Of a DNA stretch of 64,000 nucleotides, positions 11,889-22,872 are shown one piece after another. The stretch is from NCBI GenBank assembly GCA_029582265.1, contig CM055828.1, positions 1,302,001 through 1,366,000 of the forward strand. Reading direction: 5' to 3'. The DNA is from Zoroaster sp. YZ-2022. Lineage: Eukaryota; Echinodermata; Asteroidea; Forcipulatida; Zoroasteridae. The position numbers were made by a program, and so were the translations under genes. Under the pieces are notes generated by a model, which worked only from the letters and a program-made list of their open reading frames with translations, was not told the DNA's origin and searched no databases. Numbering within the stretch: position 1 is the first letter of the stretch; each line of letters opens with the position of its first letter.

Positions 11889-14800
11889 TAAAAAAAAAAA
11901 AAAAATGAAAATAAAAAATAGTAAAAAAAGCATGCGGGGGCCAAAAAGGAAGCGGGCGGGGACGCTAAACATGTTTATTTTTGTATTTGGTCTTAGATAT
12001 TCATATCTTTCAAGTTTCATTTTATTAGCGAAGTTAATATGAATAATATAATAACCACAAAATATAAATCCCTTAGATAGAACGTTAAGGCCAAACATTA
12101 AACGTTAATTTAAAAAAAAAGTTTTTATACCTTGCCGAATTCTGTTTAATGTTATTTTTTATCCCTAACGACACATTAACTATGACGTCACATGGCCGTT
12201 TGCAAAAGTGGAAAATTACCTGAATCGTGCGACTTCTCCATTTTCACTCGAACATGTGTTTACATCGAGTAGCTCATGACTCAACGTCCAAACCAAGCGC
12301 GTTATTTTTTACACCGCAGCGACGGGTTTTGTGCAGTAAAAGTGCCAATTCCGGTCTTGAGAGAGAGACTACGAAACCCTAGGCGCGCGACGATAGAAAA
12401 CTCCAAGCTGCAGTCGCGCTCTGCAGTGGAACTCATGGAGCCATTCCCTCTCCGTTGATGGTAGGTTTTTTGCGTGTCGAATTCCTTCAGGCATGCGTGC
12501 TGAATGGGTTCATAGTCTTGACACAAGGGCGAAATGCGTAAAACCCGTCGCTGCGGTGTACAAAAAAATACGCTACCGTAACCATCAAACAAAAGGCGCC
12601 ATAATGAAATCACAAAAATGTCTATAACTCGAAAGTAAAATTATATTTTCAGGATAAAAAACTTATTTTAAGATTAAATATTTCTTATTAAAATATAAAA
12701 GGTCCGATTACTATTTAAACAATTTTTAGTAAAGAAAAAGTATTGAATTTTTTTTTAAATATCACAACTTTGCAACGCGATGACAGATAATCATGGACCG
12801 AGGATGGTTGAATGCAGTTTTTCATCAGCTTCTGACTAATGTATGGTTCCTAGACGTCTCACAGTGTGTTACTACTGTCGAAACTGAGTTAAAAACAGTC
12901 ACCAGCAGAGTCGAGTCCGGCCTCGTCAGGAGACCTGCCGGACGGCTGTGAATTTACCATGGCAAGCACTACGCTTGTCGTACTCGATGATAAAATGAGA
13001 CTTTTCAAACAGCAAAAAAAGTGTAATTTAAACGTCAATCTCAATCAAAATGGGAATATAATGTAAGTTTATTACATGATTCAACTATTTTTCAAAATTC
13101 TGAGGAATCTTTTTTAGATTTCACTCTTAAACAAGGAATGATAAATCCGACTTTTTAAAACTAAAAATCTTTGTTCTGTTGGCGTTGATGCGTAGCGTGT
13201 GTGCAGTGATTGCGTGCGTTCATTTTGTACACAAAGTGGAACCAGTTTCAACCACCATGTGCGCGAGCCCTACTAATAAGCCTTCCATGTAGTTTTCATA
13301 TGTTGAAACCTTTGGAAAAAATATCCATAGGGAATTTGAATCTAGCAAACATCAACAAATTCAACACAGGATGAAGATTTTCTGTCTATTCTTTAACCAG
13401 TTTGCGTCGGAGGCCGTGTATACACGCAATTTGTTTTTGCACCACGGATCGGAGAGTGTCTAAACATGCCACAGGAAACTCCGGAATATTTGTATGCATG
13501 CTCGGAAGTGCCGGACACAGGGGCCCAGAAAAACTTTTTTATTCCCGACGCGAACTGGTTAAAGGGACAATTTTGTCACGTTTAGAGCAAACTTTCAACA
13601 GGGCATGGAATCGGTGTCCTAGTTTAAAATGAACACAGTGACTGAAAAGTACTGGCTCATTTATGCAGCAGCAACATTACTCCGATTCAATATTGTCCCT
13701 TTCAAGATTAAGACATTGCTCGATTTTGATGAGTGAAAAATTAAGAATTTTCCCCATCTTTCAGTGTTTTCAATGTTTTGGTTTAATATTGATCTTCAAA
13801 CATTCTTAATTTGATGAAGCTCAGAATCTCTCAGTGACTCATTTAGTATGTGCAGATATGGACTACAGTCAGGTACATATCAATCAAACAATGTACAGTT
13901 TTAGGGAATCTACTGAGAGATCTACTGCAATATACTGCAATTCTTGGTTGATTAATCCTCAAGCCTTCTGGGAATATAAATTTAAACTACATTTCAGCTT
14001 TGTAATACATTTCACTATAAAATATTACAAACATAATCACATTTAGCCTTGTCACCTGAATTAGTGACAAATACTTGTGATGCCCCATACACCAAGCATA
14101 CCAAAGGAATTCCTTATTCTAGTGTGCTATGACATATTTCAAATTTCAGTAGCACTATGTTCTGTATTGAATTTGATTGCCTGTTATGCATTTTTGCAGA
14201 TGATATTGTACATGACATGGAATATATCAATATTGACATGTATACCAAGGGTTTGTGTCATGCAAATGTTTTATCACAAACTAACTTTCCATTTTTGAAA
14301 AAAAAGCATGAGGAAGAAACTAATGGATTGTTCCATTTTCTGATAGGGGTGTTGGCTGTATATTCATTGAGATGTTGAGAGGTCACCCAGCATTCCCAGG
14401 AATAAAAGATTTCAAAGATCAACTAGAGAGAATATTCAAGGTAATTACGTGTATTCTAAAACAAAAACACTTAGGTTCTGCTGCCCTCTATTGGTTTTAA
14501 TGATGCAGTATTTTAGCTTTTCACTTTTCCCTTGTTAGAATTAACCTTAACCTTCCCAAATCTCCAAAATCCTCTTTGCTAAAGTGAAGGATTTTGAAGG
14601 ATTGAGGTTAAATGCTACATGCTCTAAAGTGAAGGATTTTGGAGGATTGGGGTTATTAGGCATACTTGCCTTTCCATGGTACATGTACATCCATGTTTGT
14701 TGTAGTGATTGCAAGGTCAGTGCTTGGGTCAGTGGACACTGTTATTGCTCCATGCATGTAGGGATGGTCCCTGGCCATGTACATGTATCACAGATTAGAA

Positions 14801-17524
14801 ACACATGTGTGCATACATGTCATCTTGTGCTTGCTTTACTACTGAAGGATTTTGGAGGATTTAGGTTGTGTAAGCAAATGGGCCTAGGGAGTTAGTGTTA
14901 ATAATCAATATCATCAGTAAAATACTGGTCTCTCCAATATCAGTACAGTACATTCTATTCAAAACATTCAAAATGTATTTCTTGAGGAATGCAATGACCT
15001 TGATGTGCTATCATTTAATAAGTTGTAAGGAAAAATTACTTATTTTTAATATTATGTCAATTAAATGGAAACCAGTAATGAGTTCGCTGTTATTATGTTT
15101 GTAGGTTTTAGGAACACCTACAGAGTCAACATGGCCTGGTGTGTCAAGACTGCCAAACTACAAATCAGGTTAGATAGTCAATACTAATTGGTCCTTATTC
15201 ATTAAAAAATCATTTAATGCCAAATTTGGTTTGATATCTGAATACAGTCAAGTAACACAGACAAAACACTAAATAATCTTAATAGAAGATTCCATGTAAA
15301 TAACATGCTGTACTATATCATCATAACACAACAGAAAGTAATTGACATGTTCAACAATAGCTTAGTTGACTGAATTTTATGAGGAAATTTGAACCAAAAC
15401 ACAAACATTACACGTAATGGTTTTGAAATATCAATATGAACAATTTCTTTCAAATATATAGAACTGGATGTCACCGAAAGTGGTAGCATTGAAAAGTGGT
15501 GTCCTGCAGTTTCACTTAAAATGTTATATTAACTTCAATGACGAAAACCATAAGGATGTATGAAGAAAACCATAAGGATGTATGAAGAAAACCATAAGGA
15601 TGTATGAAGAAAGAGATCTATATAGTATTTGTTCATTTAAAATGAAGAAAGTAGTGAGGTTATTTTAAGGTAATACTTTATTTTCCATGCAGTTGTCACA
15701 AAAGTATATCCACCCAAGTTCCTATGTGAGGTAGTACCAAGGTAAGTTATCAAATATTAAACTTAGTAAAATAAGAAGTCAACAAGTTTATAGATTCTTT
15801 ATGGTATTTATTGGACGTATCAATGAAATATTTAAACATGTTCTAGGGAAGATGTTTGTTTTCCTTTTGGAAATATTACCTGTGTTTGTGTGGAAATGAA
15901 AACATCTGGTTCTTAAATTTGAGATCTCTTGCTTGTTCAAGGTTCTCTATAAATCTGTTTATGTGCACAGGAAGGGGAAGTGTACCACAGGAACTTGTTA
16001 GGTGGTATTGTAAATGAACCGAATTGCACGTACAAGTATTGCCAATACATCGTCAATCAGTTTCACTTTCATAGGTGGATTGTTAAAACAATTTACCTCA
16101 AGTGGTGCAATAATTAAGATAATGTCAATATAACTAATCCTTTGTTACTCAACTCCACTGTCATTAGTAATAAATATTTTAAGTATATTTTTAAATGTTT
16201 TTTCGTTTTTACCAATGAATATGTTGCATTTGAAAGTAAGCTTGATGTCAATATGCCGAACACAGACATACAAAGATGGTGTCTTAAAATATGAAAAAAA
16301 GAAAGAAAAAGAAGATATTATTCAGGTATTGACCTAAATTATAAGCCACTTCCTGTACCATTCTTGATTCTATGACAACGTCAAACGTTCAAAAAGAATT
16401 CCGGAATATGAGATGCTTACATCATGATCTTCCGCAGTCATTGACCTTAAAAACTTCACCACACTCCCTTTCTACCACATAGATTGTTTGTTTGAAACCA
16501 CACCAGAGATGGAACTATGCCAAAGTATTAAGTTCACAGCTTCCATGCTGGTAGCAATGTAAAAAGATATTTTCCCATTTTGCTCTTGCAACCCAAACTG
16601 TGAGCTAAATTTACCAATCTGAAGTTTCATTTACAGATTTTGCATTTCTTGTTGTTTTTTCCTCTAGTTTGTGTGTCAGTTATGGTGGTGATGATCTTGC
16701 CAAACGACTTCTTCAGCTTAATCCTAAGAACAGAATATCAACCACAGATGCTATGAGACATCAGTACTTCAGCAACTTGCCGTCAAAAATATATGATCTC
16801 CCAGATAGTAAGTGCCCAAAACTCTTTAATGGAACAATTGTTTGTTTAACCCTAACCTTCCCAAATCCTCCAAAATCCTCTTTGCTAAAGTGAAGGATTT
16901 TGAAGGATTGAGGTTACATGCTACATGCTCTTTGCTAAAGTGAAGGATTTTGGAGGATTGAGGTTATTAGGCATACTTGCCTTTCCATGGTACATGTACA
17001 TCCATGTTTGTTGTAGTGATTGCAAGGTCAGTGCTTGGGTCAGTGGACACTGTTTATTGCTCCATGCATGCAGGGAGGGTCCCTGGCCATGTACGTGTAT
17101 CACAGATTAGAAACACATGTGTGCATACATGTCATGTGTTTGCTTTACTACTGAAGGATTTTGGAGGATTCAGGTTATGGGCCTAGGGAGTTAGGGTTAA
17201 TTGATAAGCCCCTGTTGGATGGCCATTTTGTTTAACTCCATGTCTTCAACTTAGTGTTTTATCATTCTGAACACACTTATTTCTACTTTATTTGATTAAT
17301 TAATTTCTCATTTCCGAATCATTTTTTTTTTCCAGAATTTTTATGGGTACAACTCACAAAGATTCTTTGATCCTCACTTTGAATATAATTGATGTTTTAT
17401 AAGGAGGGAAAATAAATGCTTCTTGTATTCAATTAAATTTATTTCGTATATTTTCTCTTTAACAGTAGCGTCCATTTTCAATCTCCCTGGCATTAAGCTA
17501 GAACCTGAGAAATCATCCAAATGA
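8195..17524 (+). CDS. CDK14: PFTAIRE cyclin-dependent kinase, CDK14/15 family (nine exons, 5' end uncertain)
   Basis: Exons are 8195-8286, 8772-8946, 10285-10471, 10919-11039, 14347-14440, 15105-15168, 15693-15741, 16668-16807 and 17466-17524. All introns are GT-AG, the phases agree throughout, and the joined frame gives 326 residues plus TGA. The complete kinase domain is visible, counting from the first exon residue: glycine loop GEGSYA at 18-23, catalytic Lys40, signature PFTAIRE at 51-57, HRDMKPQN at 130-137, DFG at 150-152, and activation segment [17 protein letters not shown]. In the family this kinase pairs with cyclin Y at the plasma membrane and phosphorylates LRP6 in G2/M, promoting Wnt signalling. 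The C-lobe shares residues with both human paralogues (LPNY and LPD like CDK15, [19 protein letters not shown] like both), so it is probably the single ancestral gene. An N-terminal extension may lie upstream of the window. The downstream neighbour is Frizzled. Confidence 0.93.
8772..8946 (+). CDS. CDK14: Kinase exon: catalytic Lys and PFTAIRE helix
   Basis: Acceptor TTCTTCAG, donor GTGAGT. It encodes [10 protein letters not shown], the exact PFTAIRE cyclin-binding helix and [14 protein letters not shown]. It ends in phase 0 after EYV. Confidence 0.95.
8947..10284 (+). other. Kinase intron, no features recognised
   Basis: A 1.3-kb intron between the PFTAIRE exon and the HRD exon. It is AT-rich, with no coding or repeat structure that I can support. 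Confidence 0.7.
10285..10471 (+). CDS. CDK14: Kinase exon: catalytic loop
   Basis: Acceptor TTCACAG, donor GTGAGT. It encodes [14 protein letters not shown], the catalytic HRDMKPQN (most CDKs have Leu where this has Met) and LADFG. It ends after one base of the Gly codon. Confidence 0.95.
10919..11039 (+). CDS. CDK14: Kinase exon: activation segment
   Basis: Acceptor TGTATAG, donor GTGAGC. It encodes [18 protein letters not shown], then [13 protein letters not shown], a near match to vertebrate CDK14/15 activation segments. It ends two bases into a Trp codon completed by the next exon. Confidence 0.95.
11818..11905 (+). repeat. Long poly(A) tract
   Basis: About 69 consecutive A from 11818, then GAT and another A run to about 11905. 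It may be the tail of a retroposed sequence lying upstream in the intron (about 11060-11817), or simple expansion. No flanking duplication was found. Confidence 0.8.
12299..12573. repeat. Inverted repeat in kinase intron
   Basis: ACACCGCAGCGACGGGTTTT at 12311-12330 is repeated exactly in reverse complement at 12540-12559. Weaker pairing extends outward to about 12299 and 12573. The loop of about 210 bp is GC-richer than the surroundings. It may be a transposon end pair or part of one. Confidence 0.7.
13559..13706. mobile_element. MITE with TTAAAGGGACA-type ends, copy 1
   Basis: The left end TTAAAGGGACAATTTTGTCA and right end CAATATTGTCCCTTTCAAG are imperfect inverted repeats. The interior (for example GGGCATGGAATCG and GAACACAGTGACTGAAAA) is shared with the copy at 63503-63744. 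This copy is about 95 bp shorter. Confidence 0.7.
14347..14440 (+). CDS. CDK14: Kinase exon: helix F region
   Basis: Acceptor TCTGATAG, donor GTAATT. It encodes [19 protein letters not shown] and then KDQLERIFK, and ends in phase 0. Confidence 0.94.
14541..14901. mobile_element. piggyBac-like MITE, copy 1 (intronic)
   Basis: A 361-bp element bounded by TTAA, starting TTAACCTTAACCTTCCC and ending GGGAGTTAGTGTTAA. The interior repeats AAGTGAAGGATTTTG twice near the left end and GAAGGATTTTGGAGGATT near the right end. It is highly similar along its length to the copy at 16846-17200. Its ends are more mutated than those of copy 2. Confidence 0.75.
15105..15168 (+). CDS. CDK14: Kinase exon: GTP..TWPGV segment
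   Basis: Acceptor TTTGTAG, donor GTTAGA. It encodes [20 protein letters not shown], closest in its last residues to CDK15. It ends after one base of a codon. Confidence 0.92.
15543..15608 (+). repeat. 22-bp tandem repeat, three copies
   Basis: Three perfect direct copies of a 22-bp unit containing ACCATAAGGATGTATG, inside a kinase intron. Confidence 0.9.
15693..15741 (+). CDS. CDK14: Kinase exon: variable C-lobe loop
   Basis: Acceptor CCATGCAG, donor GTAAGT. It encodes [16 protein letters not shown], the least conserved part of the domain. Phases fit both neighbours and the length matches the human segment to within one residue, which supports the call despite low similarity. Confidence 0.8.
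16668..16807 (+). CDS. CDK14: Kinase exon: C-lobe end
   Basis: Acceptor TCCTCTAG, donor GTAAGT. It encodes [17 protein letters not shown] and then [15 protein letters not shown], aligned to the LL..SPKNR..YFS.LP block of CDK14/15. Confidence 0.94.
16846..17200. mobile_element. piggyBac-like MITE, copy 2 (intronic)
   Basis: A 355-bp element with clear TTAACCCTAAC and GTTAGGGTTAA ends, that is, TTAA borders with CCC-starting inverted repeats as in piggyBac-type elements. It sits 38 bp beyond the donor of the preceding exon. It shares the full interior of copy 1 at 14541-14901, including GGCATACTTGCCTTTCCATG. Confidence 0.8.
17466..17524 (+). CDS. CDK14: Kinase final coding exon
   Basis: Acceptor TTTAACAG. 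It encodes [18 protein letters not shown] then TGA. It aligns to the SIFTVPNVRLQPE tail of human CDK14, but lacks the longer C-terminal tail of the vertebrate protein. Confidence 0.92.
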
Positions 17525-20500
17525 GATAACTTCTGCCAACAACTCACTGTAAGTCTCTCTCTGATTGGTGGTTAAATCATCCAATCCTGCACAGTGTTAT
17601 AAGTGCACTCATCACATGCCTCATGCATATTTTGCCGAATTGCTATAACAGCCTGTCTGATTGGATGATGGAGTTCTGAACTGCTTTTATAAGTTTTATC
17701 CAATTATCGATGGAACATGAATGAGTTGTATTAAAGTTCTACCTGAGTTGCCTACATGTATGTATAGTTGTGAGTGTACATTACTAAGCCATGTCAGTGA
17801 TCAAGGGCATCATTACACAACTTGATCTTGAAGTGCTGAGATAGAAGAACACTACAATTGGTGCATTAAGTCAAAAAAGGATTGGATAAATGAAAAAGTG
17901 AAACCAATTGTCACATTTTGCCCATAGTACTGTGCTTCAAGTTATGACGTCATCATGCTTTGCAACCACATACTAATCCATATACCCCCTATTGTTCAAA
18001 TGTTCACATTTTAAGGTCAGGATCAATCCACCATAATTGATAAAAAAGGTCTTTTGAAACCACACTTCCCTTCAAAAGTGATATATAATCAATACAGATT
18101 ACTGGTCAAATGATGCAAAAATACTGGATTCTTTCAAAAACTAAATGTGTCTTTCTGTTATGGTGGATTTTTACCTTTTGTGTTTGATTTTGTTCTACTA
18201 ACAGATTGCTTTATTGTTTGAGAGTTTCAAATTGTTGTTTAAAATCTGCTCATTGGTAGTAAATTGATGTTTTCTTTAATAATTATCCCCTTTATTCTTG
18301 TCTCAACCTGTGGTCATGCTTTTTTCTCAATTAAAATTTTGTGAAAAATTATGTGCTATAAGCTGCAAATGCTACCTTACAATGACAAAACTCCTGCATT
18401 GGAAGTTATCTCAGTAACCATGCAAGAAGAAAGTTGTCATTTGAATGACCCATCATTTCTTTGATTCAACAGCAGTTGAATTATGAATATGTAATAACTG
18501 ACTAGGATGACAAAAATATGTTGTACATGTAACTCTAATGCTACTATATAACTGAAGCATGGAGACACAGAAATCAACACATTTGAAGTAGCCATCGGTC
18601 CATGTACTGGTTAAGTTATTTTCTGTTTTAAATTTTTCTAAGAAACTACTAGGAATGGAGTATGTTACTTGGTGTAATGATAGGTGTGCTGAATATATGT
18701 GTGATGAAATCTCTGTACAAACTAAACAATTTTAATTATGGATATATGCTTTGTAGAAGTGTAAATATTTTAAAGTAGAGAGTTTTTGTTCTTATCTGTT
18801 GTTTAACATGCACCATGGCTACAAGAAAATAATTACCTCAAGTTTATCCTTAATTATGTATGGGTCTATGTACAGGTTTTGGGTTCTTTTACATTTAACC
18901 CCTTTTGCTTTTTAAAATAAAACACAACCAGTATTTTTACTTCAGTCCTGTCACACATACTTCAGATGTGTTGTAATAGCGCCCTCTCTTGATGAGCAAA
19001 TTGAATTTTACAACATGCCTTTTCCACTGTGCATACTTTGCAGTTTATAATTTCCCATCATTACACCATTGATCCTAGTGCATTGTATGGTGTGGATAGC
19101 TCTACAATGATCAAATGATGATGGCGCCCTCACTTGACACCCTTTAAATCTACATGAATACAATCTCGTCCAGAGGGCTTTCTAGTAGTTTCTGTATACT
19201 CTTACTGTTCTCTTTCCTGTAATGGGACGATTTCAATATCCAAAAATATTAGATATTTAAATTTGGTGCTTGTAGCCGATGGGGTTTGGGGTTAATAACG
19301 AGAGCATAAGCTGCAGTAGGGAGGCCAGAACTAGGCCATCCAAATTTCAGGTGGATTTCTCTATCTAGATTTTTTAATTTCATCATCATTCGGCATTCTT
19401 TTTCGATAAAATTATTTATACAAGGATAAAGTAAAATGCAATACAGACATTATACTAAAAATGAAACAAATCACAGAGAGAATAAAATCTTGCCAGATCA
19501 ATGTGAAAAGTACTCCTGAAAATGCATAAAGCTCAGTAATTTTTAATGTTTTATTCCTCATTCTCAAAATTTGCTTTAATTTATATATTTTTTATTGAAG
19601 TAGTGTTTCATGAAACTAATTTTATCAACATGAAATTGTGTTCTGTATTGTATTGTTTTTGTTTGTTTGTTTGTTTGTTTGTTTTCATGGAGGAGAGCAT
19701 TATTTTTGTTTCCTCATTTGGAAGGATTGTTAAAAATATTGTCATAATATATACTTGTGTATTTTATTGTAACAACAGTATTTCTTTGTACAAAATGTGT
19801 GAAAATTAAAAGCTGCCATAATGTAGATATTTTTGCACAATTTGATTTAAGATGCTGATTCCTATACTCTAAGTGTTAAATCAAACTCGGTCTCTCATTG
19901 GACAAAGAGAATAACTGTACAATCAAATCTGTCATTAGATACGTTGTATGATATCGGTATGTTACTATAAGCAAGCCATATACAAAATTAAACTAGATTG
20001 ACCAGTCCCAGTTGATTTGTACATCACTGATTTTAGGCAAAATTAAAAATAACATTTTGTGTGTGTATAGATACCATATTGAACACAAAATAGAAAATTA
20101 CTTACATGTAGAATTTGTAGCAAAAATATTTTTGATTGACATTTTTGCAGTATCCTCACCCTTATACAATGCTCACTCTACTGTAATGATTTCCGTCCTT
20201 GCACGTTGGTGAAAATTAACAGCATTTATGTCACTACTATCATCCTTCCCAGAGGATCAGCAAATTATTATGTATTGTTATATTATGCTCAATATTCACC
20301 AGGCTGTTTATGTTAAAGTATTATGTTATAAAATATGCACCATACCTGTTCATTAGTAAATATTTGTGTAGGTTCTTTAACACCTTTCTTTCTTTTAAAC
20401 CATTTTAAAATTCTAAAATTTTATTTATAATATTAATCACAAATAATCATATGATTCACAGATTTTGCTTCATGATAATATACTATGAGTAGCATGGCAT

Positions 20501-21489
20501 TGGACTATTTTACTGGTAGCTATAGGTTTTACCTAGTCATTTATGGATGGAAAGGGGGTACAGGAAGGGTTAGAAATGGTTTGTGAAAACTTGAGGGGTT
20601 CTGTTAGATTGTGTGCAATGGATGGTGATTTGCATTTTAAATGTTTTATTTTGCATACTGAAAACTGTATTTATTTAAACAAATTTTTCACAATTTTATT
20701 TTTAAAATTAAAATCGGTACTTAAGGAAAGTAACTGGGAAATATTTAAATTGAATAAAATTGATTACACTGGTGACCTGACACTAAATTTGCTTCATTCT
20801 ACTGAATAATTCAAAACTCTGTTACAGAGGTATGGGAGAGTGCCTGTGTGCTTCCTCATTGAATGAAATTCCACCCCTTGTAGCAAGTTGCATAATGTTA
20901 AAATGTAAATTTTTGTCTGATACCCTGACCATGAATCAAATACTTCCTTTAAAGAAATCACTTTGAAAAGCACCAGTCTATTTAAAAGCCTCAATTTAAT
21001 TCCCATAGACTATTAGAAAACCAAGATGACCAATAATAATGTCAATAACTAAAATATGTTATAAATCAGGCTAAATCATGGTCTATCCTCTAAGATTCAC
21101 CCCACCTTCTCTTTCCAGATAATCGGCCTCCATCTTCCCATAAATACCATGCCACTTTCTTAGACTTCCCAATTTCACCCACCACCTCCCTCACCATCTC
21201 TTCTCTGCCTCAATGCTTCTGCCTGATGATCGGTCTCTGTCTCAACCTTAGCAACCATCACACCTTCTTTTCCTCTCTCTCCCTTTATGTAGTCCTCTTT
21301 GTGATGTAATAAATTATTCTCAGACTTGTGCCAGTCTCTTTCTGTTTATCAAGACTGACTGACTATTGTTAGCATTTCTTTATTTATACTTCAATATTTT
21401 TTTTATTGTACTCAAAAGTAATATTGTATGTGTGGTCTGAACACTGCAGTGCTGATTAACATACCCACCATATTGCATGTAAATAGTGC
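17525..21489 (+). other. Kinase 3' UTR and non-coding flank
   Basis: No further coding exons were seen. The kinase 3' UTR must start here. A canonical AATAAA lies at 18916-18921, with others further on, so the transcript end is unresolved. A (GTTT)n run lies at about 19657-19684. Confidence 0.5.
18916..18921 (+). terminator. Candidate polyadenylation signal of kinase
   Basis: AATAAA 1.4 kb after the kinase stop, with a T-rich stretch downstream. Several alternative signals exist, so this is only one candidate. Confidence 0.25.
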
Positions 21490-21490
21490 A

Positions 21491-22058
21491 ATACAAACAA
21501 TTAATTATTAAATTATATTTGGGAATTTGCCCTCTGTTGGTTTTCACCCATCATGTTGTTTCCTTGAATATAGGAAGTTGTCAGAATATTATTTTGTAGA
21601 ATTTTATCGATACAAACAATTAATTATTAAATTATATTTGGGAATTTGAAACGCTCCCCCCTTTCCTAAAATAAAAATAAAATGGTTGAGGGTAGTTTTA
21701 GGGCCGGTGAACTGACTTACAAGTTACATAATAATTATTTGCTTCATGTTATGGTATTTATTAAAAAGTTATTTATTAATTTATATAATTATTTAATTGT
21801 TTTCACCCATCATGTTGTTTCCTTGAATATAGGAAGTTGTCAGAATATTATTTTGTAGAATTCTATCGATACAAACAATTAATTATTAAATTATATTTGG
21901 GAATTTGAAACACTCCCCCCTTTCCTAAAATAAATTAAAAATGGTTGAGGGTGGTTTTAGGGCTGGTGAACTGATTTACAAGTTACATAATAATTATTTG
22001 CTTCATGTTATGGTATTTATTAAAAAGTTATTTATTAATTTATATAATTATTTAATTG
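21491..22058. repeat. 259-bp tandem duplication with partial third unit
   Basis: Two direct copies (21541-21799 and 21800-22058) start TTTTCACCCATCATGTTG and end TTATATAATTATTTAATTG, with few differences. A fragment of the same unit (ATACAAACAATTAATTATTA) precedes them at 21491. Confidence 0.9.
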
Positions 22059-22830
22059 TGTTATTTTTGGGGGAGGGGTAGTTGCGCTAGATTATGCCTG
22101 ACTTTCAACCATGGTACAGACATTGTTAGTTGACCCAGTTAATACTTACCCCACTGGTCATTTCATTCACACCTTCATATATCACCTGTCCAGCCCATTT
22201 AATTCCTTGGGCATTTTGTGGTACCTTCTAACACCCATTAAATCCTACCATTTCTGAGAATTATCACAACAGCCTGATGGGTCTTGAAGATAAATTGCAG
22301 TCCCTGTGACCGTTGAGGTTAGATCCTGACCCTTGAAGGTCAAGTAACCCTTTATAAGACTCCATCCCTCTCCCTCCTTTCCTACTTTGGTGACAGAGTA
22401 TTATAAACAGTCCTTTATGCTACATTAGCTGCAATCTATAGCCATTGTGTTGTCTTGTCTTGTCTGGCATTGGCAGTGGACATGCCAAAAGAATCCAGAG
22501 GGATGTTTGGACTGGTGATCAGGAAAAGCTATAATTCACATTGGCCTTAGTGGTGAAAGAAGACTCCAGCTGGGTTTATCCTGAAATCATGAAATGCTTC
22601 CATTGTGGAGAGGTCTTCAGAGGTTAAAGATTTATTGATGACTGTTTTGAAGGCATGAATATTTACAGCTGTATTTTAGGAATAACTGTCTGCCCATCCT
22701 ACATCCATTATGATTTAATCCAAGTTATATATATCTTTGTACAGGTCTGAAGGTCATGCATGGTTTTCCCTAACTCATTTTTAGGATTGTTAAAATATAA
22801 TTTAATTGACACAATAATGTGTTTTGTTAT

Positions 22831-22872
22831 ACCATGGAGGAAGGAAAATGGATCTTTTCCTTCCTCCATGGT
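22831..22872. repeat. Perfect 18-bp palindrome with 6-nt loop
   Basis: ACCATGGAGGAAGGAAAA, then TGGATC, then its exact reverse complement. Pairing weakens just outside. It may be a miniature inverted element or hairpin. Confidence 0.85.

Larger units (their letters stand above)
11040..14346 (+). other. Large kinase intron rich in inserted sequence
   Basis: This 3.3-kb intron is the longest in the gene. It holds a 69-nt poly(A) run, a CpG-richer block from about 12140 to 13640 with a 20-bp inverted repeat, and a MITE at 13559-13706. The composition shift suggests one or more transposon insertions whose borders I cannot define. Confidence 0.6.

Noticed and set aside
11817..12098. 93-codon minus-strand frame ending in a poly-Phe run
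   Set aside because: The frame is produced by the poly(A) tract read in reverse.
19657..19684. (GTTT)n run as a regulatory element
   Set aside because: Ordinary microsatellite with no supporting context.
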